Counted from the stretch's first letter, positions 39,066 through 51,561 are shown. The stretch: DNA of 64,000 nucleotides from Siphonodentalium dalli (GCA_032622095.1 CP136064.1:175910247-175974246), one strand, 5' to 3'. Numbers and translations: made by a program. Notes: generated by a model not told the origin, from the letters alone.

Positions 39066-41394
39066 CCCCAGTTTCCTGACCATGAATTATTCATGATTAT
39101 TCACGGATAATTCATGAATAACATAATTTCAGTACGAAAACGACACAGGTCGGCATGGGCTGGCCTAGATCCTACTAGTAATATACTTGAATGTATATGG
39201 AACATCACTGGAATTTCATGGTTGATATACTGAATCCGAATTTCATGGTTATTGAATTTTCCTATCCAGTCTCCACTGTTCATCCCATTCAAAATCAGCG
39301 AGCTCGCCGGTTTCCGTGTCAAGACACCATTTCACTTCGAATTGAAATTTTGATGTATTGTAAACAGTACTATTGCCTTCACATAATAATGACCAAGAAT
39401 GATTACGGTATTCCAATTTTATAGTTTTACGATGTGCACACACTGTCATAATAATCATATTCCATATAATTATATTCCTCAAAGTTCCCTCAAGTTCAAC
39501 AGATCCACTGATTGTGTGCGACGGTTTTCAATTTTAAAAATTATACCGCGTAAATTTCGTCTGTTTGAAAAAGCGGCTTGCAGAAAGAAACGGATCGTTG
39601 AGGTTGTTTTATGGGTATTTTGCTTCATCAGGATTATTTCTACACAAAGTATATACAAACAATGATTTACATTGGCATTATATTAATAAATGATATATCT
39701 AAAACGTCGCACATTTTGTATGACTCAATTCCATATTCCAGTTCCCGTTCCCGTTTTTCACTTTTCAAATTATTACTTTCGATTTCAAAGGGCACATCCC
39801 CCCACGATATATTTGATTTGTTTTCATGATTATAAACCCAGGATCGCGACAATAAAGCTATTCGATAAAAGAACTGATAAAGCCACATGGGGCATTGAAC
39901 CTTTTAAAAACATTATTTGGAATTTTGTTGTCCATAAATTGCATAATCCATCGCTTGTTAGATCAGAATTTAAAAAACATAATCAGCCCACGAAATTAGG
40001 AAAAATGTCGCCACGGCAAATTTAATCAAGCTGTAATATAGATATCACATGTTACCATGGTGTTTCACACAGCATTGCTTTATTTTGCTGTGGATTATGT
40101 TGAAATTAATGATGCAAATTATCAAACACAAAAAAAACAAAAGTTTGCGGCAAAGATCTGCGAATATGTGCAATTGACTTTCTGCGAACAAACCATTTGC
40201 TGCAAACATGCCACACATTTGCTGCTAACTTGCAGCAAACAACCATTTTGATAAGGGATATATATGTCAACTTCCTTATCATATAAGAAAATATTTATAT
40301 AAAATGAATATTAATTGATAGAAGCATTTCCAGACAGGTGTCTTCGACATTATTACTTACCGCAAAATAAATAAAACGTGTTTACGAAGGGATAATCCAT
40401 CTTTAATTAGTAAACACAGTCTGGTCTGCTTTGATTGTTATAATTGCTTATTGTTCATGGTTGTTCATGGAAGGATGAATTTCAGAATTTTTTTTATTAA
40501 ATATTAGACTTAAAATATTCATGGTTATTCATGATATAAAATTGCTATCCTATTTGTATTAAAATGTTAAACACACTGCATTAGACTAACATTTCTTTAC
40601 TCAAAATATATACAAAAACTATTATATATAAATCCATTAAAGGTACTCAACCCGTAAAGAGGGTCCCCATCTCAACAGATTCCAACAACAACAATCCGAT
40701 CAGAGGGTCCTATATTACTATTTCTTTGGCTTTGGGGGTAAAAAATATTTGATTCGAGTCGAGGAACCCATCAAACAAAGCTCAGAGTTATTAGATATTG
40801 ATTTTTCAAATTTGTTATGTTCTCGAGATGAGTACTAATAACTGCCGTAATCTGCTCTGGATGTGTACTCCAAATCTATTCAAACAGACAAGGATGAATA
40901 ACTCTAAAATCAAGTGGTAATTTTAACGCAATTTTGACTGAGTTCTGGGCCAGATAGTATTCCCGATAATGAAAAATAATAGATTTCGAAAATCGATATC
41001 TAACAAATCTGAGCTTTGATGGGTGACTTCCTCGACTCGAATCAAATATTTTTGACCCCCGAAGCCATTGAAATAGTAATTGAGAGGAGTTTTATCGGGT
41101 TGAGTACCTTTAATACATTCATGTTTATTCATGCTTATTCATACTTCCATGGCTATTATAATTTAATGTTTGCAATAATTCATGCTTATCCACACTTTTT
41201 CCTACCTTATAAACCTGCAAAATTTACTATTTCCAAAAGTTCATATATATTCATGCTAATTCAGCCTTTAAAACCATGATTAACCATGAACAAGCATAAC
41301 CATGAATATGCATCATGAATAAAGCATGAATATTCATGAATAATCATGAATATTCATGCTTTGTTCGTGCTCCATGAATTACAGGAAACTGGGG
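39066..41394. mobile_element. CCCCAGTTTCCTG element, third copy
   Basis: Duplicate of 31169-33497, including its internal TTAA MITE at 40641-41109. Confidence 0.85.
40641..41109 (+). mobile_element. TTAA-flanked MITE, duplicate copy
   Basis: Duplicate of 32744-33212, carried along by the segmental duplication. Confidence 0.9.
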
Positions 41395-42297
41395 TATGTT
41401 AATCGATATAGAGGTAATGTCAGAGAGTTCTACATCCTGGTGATGGTTTATATGCACAATGGGGGAAACGGTTTTCCTGACATTGGTCATTTCGATGCCA
41501 ATGAGCCACAATTTTATTGGCCTGAGTAGCCTCATAATAATGCCCCTTTCAGTTCATTTTCAAAGTTTTGTCCATTTCCGTACAAAAACATGGTCAGAAT
41601 CCCAAAAGAGTTTTTGGCAAAATTCCGTACTGCATCCTTTATAATTAATTTGTCATGCCCCATAAGTGACATGGTTAATACAAAGTGAGTCACAATTTGC
41701 TACCTTTTTGGAACATCAGATAATAATATTCGGGATATATATGAATAATAAACTTTTTTACCAAATTTGGTGGCCATTTTGCAAACCATCTTGCAAACCA
41801 TCTTGAGTAATTTTGTCCAAAAACAGATCAGTGTGACCCATTTTAGACAGATCAAAACAATAAACACCTTCGATACCAAAGATAGTTCCATTTTACTTGA
41901 GAAAATTGTCTTAACCTGAAAAGTGAATTTTTGCTGATTTTGATGTCAAGTTTGTGATAGAAAAATCCAATAATTCTGGTAATGTCAGTGTTTAAAATAG
42001 TAAAAATTAACCAAGGTGCATCAGAAATGGTAGTATTCAATCTATAAGACAGAATAGTCATTTTTTTATCGACCACAACTTGACATTTTGAGCCAAAGCG
42101 ACAATTTGGGTACAATTGAGTTGGAATATTCATAAGAAATGGAATTTGTCACTTAGATTGCACAGTTCTTCCCATTTCTTGACGAAATGTGACTAGAATC
42201 CCAATGGTGATTTTTGGTGAATGTTTATACTGTGTTCTGTAAAATCGAATTTTTAAGGGATCGGAGTTGGCAGGGAGCCCATGAATGGCATACATTT

Positions 42298-45200
42298 TTA
42301 GCTCAACTTACTTGTAAGTTTGAGCTATTGCCATGGTTTGGCGTCCGTCGTCCGTGTGTGCGTGTGTCCGTGTGTCCGTCAACAATTTCCTTTGGCGCGG
42401 GCTACAGGTCGTACCTTTGGTCTGATCTTTATGAAATTTTGCATGAATGTTGACATTGACATGTAGATGGGAACGAGTCATTTTGGGGTCATTCGGCCAA
42501 AAAACATGGCCGCTGGTAGCCATCTTGGATTTCAAAATTCAATCCATTGGCGCGGGCTACAGGTCGTACTGTTCTTTTGATCATCATGAAATTTGTCATG
42601 GATGTTAATATTGACATGTAGATGGGAACGAGTCATTTTGGGGTCGTTCGGCCAAAAAACATGGCCATCAGCAGCCATCTTGGATTTTACTCTTTGCATG
42701 ACTAAATCATTTGGCGCAGGCTACAGGTCGTAGTTTTGATTGGAACTTCATGAAATTTGTCATGGATGTTAACAATGACATGTAGATGGGAACGAGTGAT
42801 TTTGGGGTTGTTCGGCCAAAAAACATGGCCGCCAGCAGCCATCATGGATTTTACTCTTTGCATGACTAAATCCTTTGGCGCGGGCTACAGGTCGTACCTT
42901 TGGTCTGATCTTTATGAAATTTGTCATGAATGTTGACATTGGCATGTAGATGGGAACGAGTCATTTTGGGGTCATTCGGCTAAAAAACATGGCCACTGGT
43001 GGCCATTTTGGATTTCAAAATTCAATCCATTGGCGCGGGCTACAGGTCGTACTGTTCGTCTGATCATTATGAAATTTGTCATGGATGTTAATATTAACAT
43101 GTAGATGGGAACGAGTGATTTTGGGGTCGTTCGGCCAAAAAACATGGCCGCTGGCAGCCATCATGGATTTTACTCTTTGCATGACTAAATCCTTTGGCGC
43201 GGGCTACAGGTCGTACCTTTGGTCTGACCTTTATTAAATTTGTCATGAATATTGATATTGACATGTATATGGGAACGAGTCTTTTTGGGGTCATACGGCC
43301 AAAAAACATGGCCGCTGGCAGCCATCTTCGATTTTACTCTTTGCATGACTAAATCCTTTGCCGCAGGCTACAGGTCGTAGTTTTGATCAGAACTTCATGA
43401 AATTTGTCATGGATGTTAACAATGACATGTCGATGGGAACGAGCGATTTTGGGGTTGTTCGGCCAAAAAACATGGCCGCCAGCAGCCATCATGGATTTTA
43501 CTCTTTGCATGACTAAATCCTTTGGCGCGGGCTACAGGTTGTACCTATGGTCTGATCTTTATGAATTTTGTCATGAATGTTGACATTGACATGTAGATGG
43601 GAACGAGTGATTTTGGGGTCATTCGGCCAAAAAACATGGCCGCTGGTGGCCATTTTGGATTTCAAAATTCAATCCATTGGCGCGGGCTACAGGTCGTGCT
43701 GTTTGTCTGATCATCATGAAATTTGTCATGGATGTTAATATTGACATGTAGATGGGAACGAGTGATTTTGGGGTCGTTCGGCCAAAAAACATGGCCGCTG
43801 GCAGCCATCATGGATTTTACTCTTTGCATGACTAAATCCTTTGGCGCGGGCTACAGGTCGTACCTTTGGTCTGACCTTTATTAAATTTGTCATGAATATT
43901 GATATTGACATGTATATGGGAGCGAGTCATTTTGGGGTCATACGGCCAAAAAACATGGCCGCTGGCAGCCATCTTGGATTTTACTCTTTGCATGACTAAA
44001 TCCTTTGGCGCAGGCTACAGGTCGTAGTTTTGATCAGAACTTCATGAAATTTGTCATGGATGTTAACAATGACATGTAGATGGGAACGAGTGATTTTGGG
44101 GTTGTTCGGCCAAAAAACATGGCCGCCAGCAGCCATCATGGATTTTACTCTTTGCATGACTAAATCCTTTGGCGCGGGCTACAGGTCGTACCTATGGTCT
44201 GATCTTTATGAATTTTGTCATGAATGTTGACATTGACATGTAGATGGGAACGAGTGTGTTTGGGGTCATTCGGCCAAAAAACATGGCCGCTGGTGGCCAT
44301 TTTGGATTTCAAAATTCAATCCATTGGCGCGGGCTACAGGTCGTGCTGTTCGTCTGATCATCATGAAATTTGTCATGGATGTTAATATTGACTTGTAGAT
44401 GGGAACGAGTGATTTTGGGGTCGTTCAGCCAAAAAACATGGCCGCCAGCAGCCATCTTGGATTTTACTCTTTGCATGACTAAATTCTTTGGCGCGGGCTA
44501 CAGGTTGTAGCTTTGGTCAGAACTTCATGAAATTTGTCATGGATGTTAACAATGACATGTAGATGGGAACGAGTGATTTTGGGGTTGTTCGGCCAAAAAA
44601 CATGGCCGCCAGCAGCCATCATGGATTTTACTCTTTGCATGACTAAATCCTTTGGCGCTGGCTACAGGTCGTACCTATGGTCTGATCTTTATGAATTTTG
44701 TCATGAATGTTGACATTGACATGTAGATGGGAACGAGTCATTTTGGGGTCATTCGGCCAAAAAACATGGCCGCTGGTGGCCATTTTGGATTTCAAAATTC
44801 AATCCATTGGCGCGGGCTACAGGTCGTGCTGTTCGTCTGATCATCATGAAATTTGTTATGGATGTTAATATTGACATGTAGATGGGAACGAGTGATTTTG
44901 GGGTCGTTCAGCCAAAAAACATGGCCGCCAGCAGCCATCTTGGATTTTACTCTTTGCATGACTAAATTCTTTGGCGCGGGCTACAGGTTGTAGCTTTGGT
45001 CAGAACTTCATGAAATTTGTCATGGATGTTAACAATGACATGTAGATGGGAACGAGTGATTTTGGGGTTGTTCGGCCAAAAAACATGGCCGCCAGCAGCC
45101 ATCATGGATTTTACTCTTTGCATGACTAAATCCTTTTGCGCGGGCTACAGGTCGTACCTATGGTCTGATCTTTATGAATTTTGTCATGAATGTTGACATT

Positions 45201-46274
45201 GACATGTAGATGGGAACGAGTCATTTTGGGGTCATTCGGCCAAAAAACATGGCCGCTGGTGGCCATTTTGGATTTCAAAATTCAATCCATTGGCGCGGGC
45301 TACAGGTCGTGCTGTTCGTCTGATCATCATGAAATTTGTCATGGATGTTAATATTGACATGTAGATGGGAAACGAGTGATTTTGGGGTCGTTCAGCCAAA
45401 AAACATGGCCGCCAGCAGCCATCTTGGATTTTACTCTTTGCATGACTAAATTCTTTGGTGCGGGCTACAGGTCGTACCTATGGTCTGATCTTTATGAATT
45501 TTGTCATGAATGTTGACATTGACATGTAGATGGGAACGAGTCATTTTGGGGTCATTCGGACAAAAAACATGGCCGCTGGTGGCCATTTTGGATTTCAAAA
45601 TTCAATCCATTGGCGCGGGCTACAGGTCGTGCTGTTCGTCTGATCATCATGAAATTTGTCATGGATGTTAATATTGACATGTAGATGGGAAACGAGTGAT
45701 TTTGGGGTCGTTCAGCCAAAATGGCCGCCAGCAGCCATCTTGGATTTTACTCTTAGCATGACTAAATTCTTTGGTGCGGGCTACAGGTCGTAGCTTTGGT
45801 CGGAACTTCATGAAATTTGTCATGTATGTTAACAATGACATGTAGATGGGAAACGAGTCATTTTGGGGTCGTTCAGCCGAAAAACATGGCCGCCAGCAGC
45901 CATCTTGGATTTTACTCTTTGCATGACTAAATCCATTGGCACAGGCTACAGGTCATACCTTTGATCAGATCATTATGAGATTTGTAAAGGCTGTAGATGG
46001 GAACAAGTCATTTTGGGGTAATTCGGAAAAAAAACATGGCTGTCGGTGGCCATTTTAGAATTTACTCTTTGCATCAATAAATCCTTGGGCACACCATAAT
46101 CACCACATCCCTGATCCGATCATTATGAAACCTGTTATGAATGTTGATATTGACATGTACATCTAGTCTTACTTAGACATTTCAATTAGCACTTTTCCTA
46201 TTCCTCCATTTACTGTCGACCATTAAATTATTCCCCTACCTAAGTTGAGCTACAGTGTCATTGACACTTTCATT
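42298..46274 (+). mobile_element. Family-I HINE/pearl-like element, ~3,975 bp
   Basis: Copy 1 reads 'catacatttttcattgctcc' without a break at 34393-34412. Here the same sequence is split after the T-run and resumes at 46275, so both edges are fixed to within two T bases. The 5' end has a fold-back of AGCTCAACTTA with TAAGTTTGAGCT, then 'cgtccgtcgtccgtgtgtg' and 'gtcaacaatttcc'. About 23 monomers of 155-165 bp follow. The 3' end has TAAGTTGAGCT (inverse of the 5' repeat), hairpin AGTGTC-att-GACACT and TTCAT. Insertion between T residues, subterminal inverted repeats and a 3' hairpin are Helentron/HINE traits. No protein is encoded. Confidence 0.88.
42394..45938 (+). repeat. ~160-bp satellite-like array with higher-order periods
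   Basis: The box 'ggcgcgggctacaggtcgt' recurs at 42394, 42549, 42713, 42877, 43032, 43196, 43360, 43524, 43679, 43843, 44007, 44171, 44326, 44490, 44654, 44809, 44973, 45137, 45292, 45457, 45612, 45773 and 45938. The 155-base monomer ('tttcaaaattcaatccattgg') and 164-base monomers alternate in fixed order. 43032-43678 and 43679-44325 form two 647-bp tetramers. 44326-44808 and 44809-45291 form two 483-bp trimers. 45292-45611 is a ~320-bp dimer. Confidence 0.9.
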
Positions 46275-47065
46275 CATTGCTCCAATGGTCAGTTAACATG
46301 ACCAATACAAAATAAAGTTACAATTCCCAAACAGTTTCAAAAAGCAGAAACTGATTTTAAAGAAATTAGTACAAAAACGTCAATTTTTTAAATTTTGGCA
46401 TCCATTATTGCGGCCATTTTGGATTATAGAAGACAAATTGATTGTGGATACAAAGGCGGACATCCAGGTATCGCTTCAATGTCAAGGTCAATTTGAAGGT
46501 CAAGGGGTCACCAAAATCCTGGAACCAGCTAACTGGTTGATGTGGACCGCATACCCAACCAACCCTGAAAGTTTCATGCTTTAATCCAAAAGTGAATGAT
46601 TTTGCATTAAGCTACTCCACTAATATTTTTCTATTCCCCTACTTTTCAAAGAAAAGTGGTTGAAGGCTATGCTGGATTGACGTTGTCTGTTTGTCTGTCT
46701 GGGCGTTCATCCATCCAGGAATGTATCTCTGCCACATGTTATGTTTATATGGGATCTGATGTGAAATTTAGTTTGGAAGCTTGCCATCAGCGGTGCTTTC
46801 AACAGAGGGGCCAATTACATTATTCGTGTTTTCTGTTCTAGAGTTATGCCCTGACCCCAGAAGGTGGTTCAGGGTATATAGTCTAGGGCTCTGACTGTCT
46901 GTCCATCCATCCATCCATCCATACGAACATATCAACTTGTAACTCAGCCTCATAACAGATCACTTCTCAGATCAATTGGTTAATTACATATGTTGACCAT
47001 TTTCCCCATGCGTTGTCAAACACAACTGTTGTTGGAAAACCGAATACAGGCGATATATCCATAAT

Positions 47066-48188
47066 TATACCCCCACTTTCAAAGAAAATGGGGGGTATAC
47101 TGGATTGACTGCATCTGTCCGTCCGTCCGTCATCTGTCTGTCCGTGTTTACATATGGGCATATATTGGTTACTTTGTGGGTACAATGGGCACTTGTTGGG
47201 TATTTTCCACCTTGTTGGGTATTTTCCCTGTTGTTGGGTATACCCAATAGCCCTGACAAGTTATTCTTTGTCCAAACATATTTTTTGGCTTTCATGTGAA
47301 TGTACTCAACAGGTGGTTTGGACTTCATTTGTCCTAAAAAAAAGTCCATAATGTCCAAACCAGAACCCAACAAAAAAATATTGGATGACCCACTATGTGC
47401 CTATTTGTGAGATTTTTTTCATACCCAACAAGGGATTTTTTTCATACCCAACAAGGGAACCCAATAAGATTTTGGACAACTGACCCAATTTGTGCCCAAA
47501 TGAGAACCCAAGATGACTTCAACTTATTTGAATTTACTCAACAATGTCTGCATTTTTTAGCCAATAAATATCTGAACAGATCTATGCAGCCAACAATATT
47601 TTAATTGTGCCCAACCAGAACCCAACAAAAAAATATTGGATGACCCACTATGTGCCTATTTGTGAGAACACATTTTTCATACCCAACAAGGGAACCCAAT
47701 AAGATTTTGGACAACTGACCCAATTTGTGCCCAAATGTGGGTCAGTGCGTCTGTCTGTCCGTCCGTCCGTCACACTTTCTCCCTCCGTGTGTCCGTCCGA
47801 CCTCATAACTCGAACAACTATGAACCGATTTCAATAATTTTTTGTGTGCAATCTCCTTAGGACCGCATGATGCTAATTGCGGTGCGGTCCGACTTTCTTT
47901 TTTTAAGTTACGCCTTACTTTTCGACTTATTTTGACTTAGAAAATTCTGTCCGACTTAATAACTTTAACAAATATGAACCGATTTCAATAATTTTTGGTA
48001 TACATGCTTCTCACAACACCCTCTCTACATGATGTGGGTCATGGTTGGCTCGGACTGTTTTTCCTAACATTACACTTCATTTTCGACTTATTTTGTGTGT
48101 GGATGCTATCAAGTTAGGGTTTACGTATAATGCAGGTTGAATTTGCCACGGTGGGAGTATGCTGGCACCCGAGTGCACAACTCTTGTT
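47066..48188 (+). mobile_element. Family-III Helentron-like element, third copy
   Basis: Head 'tatacccccactttcaaaga' plus 'aaatggggggtatactgg' and a CCGT tract. The tail 'ccacggtgggagtatgctgg' has the hairpin 'gcacccgagtgc' and 'acaactcttgtt'. The right breakpoint of the segmental duplication falls at 47111, just before its CCGT microsatellite. The interior is split by the insertion at 47146-47740. Confidence 0.75.
47146..47740. mobile_element. Inverted-repeat insertion with ACATTTGGGCA ends
   Basis: The left 'acatatgggcatatattgg' and the reverse complement of the right 'caatttgtgcccaaatgt' pair with few mismatches. Inside, 'ttggatgacccactatgtgc' and 'ataagattttggacaactga' each occur twice (47382/47635 and 47464/47699). 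Removing it joins two CTGT/CCGT tracts of the surrounding family-III element. The target duplication is not clear. Confidence 0.6.
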
Positions 48189-48639
48189 CATTATACATGT
48201 ACTCATCGCAATATAGGAGACATTATCTTTGAGTTTTTATCAGTCAACGATATTCATGACTGATTATTCTTTCACATATTGTTGTATTTATAACTATTTC
48301 TAAATACTACGATTCTCACAAACATTCACAACGCCTGGAATGCACTCCATATTTGGAAATATAATTAACAAATATAGAGATGTACATCCGTTAGGACTTT
48401 CGTCGGCTTTTCAAAGAGACTTGAAGAAACAGCTGGTATTATTTGACACTGACTTATTTATATGGGTTTCTAAATTATATGCCCATTGTTGGAATAACAT
48501 GTTGAATACGGGGTATACCTTAGTCCCATCTGGGACAGGCCCATTTCCATTTCCAGTTTGATGATTTTGACGACGTATTATGTTATTGGTCTGTCCCCGT
48601 CCGTCCATTCACTTTTTTCGTTTCTGGATGATAACTTTA
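48189..48639. other. Unassigned sequence
   Basis: A 73-codon plus frame at 48340-48561 has no recognisable domain. Confidence 0.4.
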
Positions 48640-49066
48640 GTAAGTCTGAAATGAATGGGAAAAAAATTGGTAATTGGGTTTAGTAAGGGTCATCTGATTG
48701 ATTTGGTTAAAAATATGAACATACTCCCCCAATTCCGTTGACACAATGTTTTCAGTGATAACTAGATAGTTTTCACCTGATCACTCTCATAATCATATCC
48801 AGGTTAATCATGACACATTCTTCACCTGTATATATAGATTTTGGTATCGATTGATTGGTTTTGAAAATATTAACCCTAACATTAACCAGGACATGAACAC
48901 ATGCTATCCAAAGCTATACTTTATCTGGTCAGACTCATATTTATACCTATCCAAGTTAGTGATGCCCCCCCCCTCCAATATATCTTTCCAATCATCTCCA
49001 CATTATGTGAATAGGTGTATTGCTGATTTTGAGTCCGTACATTAGAAGGTATGGGTTAAGCATCTA
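48640..49066 (+). repeat. Family-II fragment with decayed tail
   Basis: Matches 22950-23100 ('gttgacacaatg', 'cattcttcacctgtata', 'ttttggtatcgattg') and ends near 49045 with 'aaggtatgggttaagcatct', a decayed family-II 3' subterminal repeat without its hairpin. Confidence 0.65.
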
Positions 49067-50094
49067 GACCTGTTATTTAGCTAAATTTTGACTATGCTAA
49101 AAAATTACCTTGGCCAGAAATATTTTATTTGGCTAAAAAGGTTGGGTCTGGCTTTAATAACATTTCTGATTGACAATCTTCATGTGTAATGAATGTTTCC
49201 TTCAGTAGTCCTTGGCATTCAACAAATTAATTTTTGCTGTCTGCAGATTTCCACAGTGGGACACTGAGACAATGTCTGGAACAGTTTGTTTCAATTTTGC
49301 ACAAAACATTGGCAGGTTCTGAGATTTGCCTCGGCAAAAAAATAGCTGACAAAATTTCTTTTGCCTAGGTATTTACCTTGGCTCAGCTGATAGCCGACGC
49401 TTATTATCAGGGCTGAGCATATATATGTAATTTTTTGCCCTGGTCTACCCATTACAGCCAAGCAATATGAATGGAATCGGCCCTATTGGTACCAGATTGT
49501 AACCTTTACAGGCCAACCTTACCCAGAATTTCAGTTTTTGAGTGACTATAGGGATGTTACTTGCCCACCCACTCATTCATTCGAGCATCTGTACATCTAT
49601 CTAGATTTACATTACATGTGATTAGGTTCTCCTTTAATAATTTGTAGTATGCGGACCTAACACTTTTGGGGATTGTTTTCACACCTTTTATCATCTATTT
49701 AGAACGGGTATACATTTTGTGAACCAAAATGGTGTAATCAACTGCTAATATTTTAGTGTAGAGCCTTGAAACATTTAGAGATGATTGCCTACATATCGGA
49801 GATTTGCAACATATACGTGTATGCACCAAAGATGGTATTACTATCTTGGCTACTATGCATCCATATTAACATAAAATGTTACACAGTGTATTATATGTCC
49901 ATCTGAGTATGCGTGGACCTAATTCCGCGCATTAAGAGTTTGTCAATATTCATACTTACTTAAGGTTACTTAAGGTTGTTCCTGACAGCAGGCGTGGCCT
50001 CTTTTTGTCAACTCTTCATTAGTTATCATTTCCATTATTGGTGCGTCATACATGTATATGTTTTTATTTGTTTAGAAATTGATCAAGACTGTTT
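49067..50094. other. Mostly unassigned; weak family-III traces
   Basis: 49725-49860 resembles 12405-12510 ('ggtgtaatcaact', 'gagatttgcaacatata'), so part is decayed family-III body. No gene is seen. Confidence 0.45.
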
Positions 50095-50098
50095 TTAA

Positions 50099-50240
50099 AG
50101 GTACTCAATCCGATTAGTTGCTCCTAAAATACTATTTCTTTGGCTTTGATGGTAAAAAATATTTGATTAGAGTCGAGGAACCCACCCTTCAAAGCTCAAG
50201 AGTGATCAGATATCGATTTTTGAAGTTTGTTAATTTTTGG
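50099..50240 (+). repeat. Left end of AGGTACTCAA MITE
   Basis: TTAA (50095-50098) is followed by AGGTACTCAATCCG, then 'tactatttctttggctttg' and 'gagtcgaggaaccca', as in 32744. I could not find a matching right terminus. Confidence 0.7.
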
Positions 50241-50544
50241 AAATGTGGACCACTTCCACATGCTCAAACAGACAAATTGCAGTTGTAAGATGGATAACTC
50301 AAATAGTAAACCTCCAATGGACAAACTCAGAGGTGAAGGTCATTTTCAAAAGTGCTCTTATTTGCTAATCACGACAATTTACATTAATTATTATCCAAAA
50401 AGTTGTTCTTTCCCCAGTGGTCAAAAGAATGCATAATTGCTCTAAAATAGTGAATTTTCTACAACCAGGTCAAGGTCACCTAGAGTTCACAGTGAGGTAA
50501 AATTTCCAAGAGTGACCATGTGACATTTTTAGCTCAGAAGTTGA

Positions 50545-50770
50545 AATTTGACTGCTACCAATTAAGCCTGATTATAATTTTCCGAAGGGTTATTATTCAG
50601 GCTTGATTTCCAAGTTAATATTTAGAGTTCAGTCTCTCGGAATAATGCAGAGTGAATTATAACCGATAAAAGTCTTAAACAAAAAATGTAAGGCTTAGTT
50701 ACATTCTGTATACGTGATGGCAATACAGGCAAGCGGAGTGAGGGAGGGGACTAAACTCTACCTTTCAGTT
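50545..50770 (+). repeat. Repeat shared with 58190-58410
   Basis: 'caggcttgatttccaagtta', 'taatgcagagtgaattataa' and 'aggggactaaactctac' each have a close counterpart at 58.2-58.4 kb. It is probably a truncated copy of the 58138 MITE. Confidence 0.65.
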
Positions 50771-51170
50771 TGACAACATATTGAGTTGGAAGATGAAAAA
50801 CATAATTTTACCTCTCTCACAAAGTGAACTATGACCTGCTGCGACATCAATATTTTAAAGATAAAATTCAGTGGTTGTTGTTGTCAACCTCCAATTAGAT
50901 TTATATCTCATACCACACACATTTCACAAGTTCTTCAAAAGCAAGTATATTAATATCTAACTTCATATCTAGGTCAGTAATGATAAATATTTTTATACTA
51001 CATTTCAATTTGTTTTATTTAAAACACTTAAATTTGTTTGCATCTTGAGCGTGTTCTACATCGCCTGCAGCTATTTAAAGCAATAGTTCAGTTGATGTCA
51101 CAGTCCAATTCTTCAGCATGAATTCAATTAATTCATGTCACAAATTTTTCTAATAAGATGTACAGTAATG
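50771..51170. other. AT-rich sequence, nothing recognised
   Basis: No frame or repeat worth naming. Confidence 0.4.
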
Positions 51171-51172
51171 CC

Positions 51173-51351
51173 CTAAATAATCGACTCCTTACCTCAGCAG
51201 AATTGTGGGTAACTTTTCAGGATTTAGTCTGAAATATGGCTTGTTGCCATTCATCGGAAAGCTCCGATGAAAGCCATATTTCCGACTAAATCCTGAAAAG
51301 TTACCCATAATTCTGCTGTGGTTAAGGAGTCGATTATTTAGAGCATTACTG
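51173..51351. mobile_element. Palindromic TA-flanked MITE, copy 2
   Basis: A near-perfect hairpin: the left arm CAGTAATGCCCTAAATAATC... is the reverse complement of the right arm ending GAGCATTACTG. The arms are ~80 bases with a short centre ('gaaagctccgatg'). TA flanks both ends (51171-51172, 51352-51353), as expected for mariner-type targeting. Confidence 0.92.
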
Positions 51352-51556
51352 TACTTTCTTTACTGAATACTGACTGATATGTAATTCCCTTGGGAAATAT
51401 TCAGATAATAAGTGCAGCAAATGTTTGTTGAACATATTTGAACATTTCCCAACAATAAATAGGAATCCTTCTGCACTTGCAATATATCTGTCGTCTGCTC
51501 ATATGTATCTTATGAACATCCCCCAGATAAATTACAGACCATTCCAACGTATACTT

Positions 51557-51561
51557 TTATG
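51557..51561. repeat. Target-site duplication of copia element (left)
   Basis: TTATG here is repeated at 56790-56794, immediately outside the two LTRs. Confidence 0.95.

Larger units (their letters stand above)
35243..47111 (+). repeat. Segmental tandem duplication, copy 2
   Basis: Matches 27347-35239 base for base apart from a handful of differences and the 3,975-bp insertion near 42298-46274. After the insertion the offset to copy 1 is 11,872. Similarity stops at 47111, inside the family-III element at 47066. Confidence 0.93.

Noticed and set aside
42394-45938. CRISPR-like regularly spaced repeats
   Set aside because: The repeat and 'spacer' are both conserved, the unit is ~160 bp, and the genome is eukaryotic; it is a satellite-like array in a mobile element.
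42298-46274. Ordinary cut-and-paste transposon with terminal inverted repeats
   Set aside because: The inverted repeats are subterminal, a 3' hairpin lies outside the right one, and the empty site shows no clear target duplication beyond T residues.
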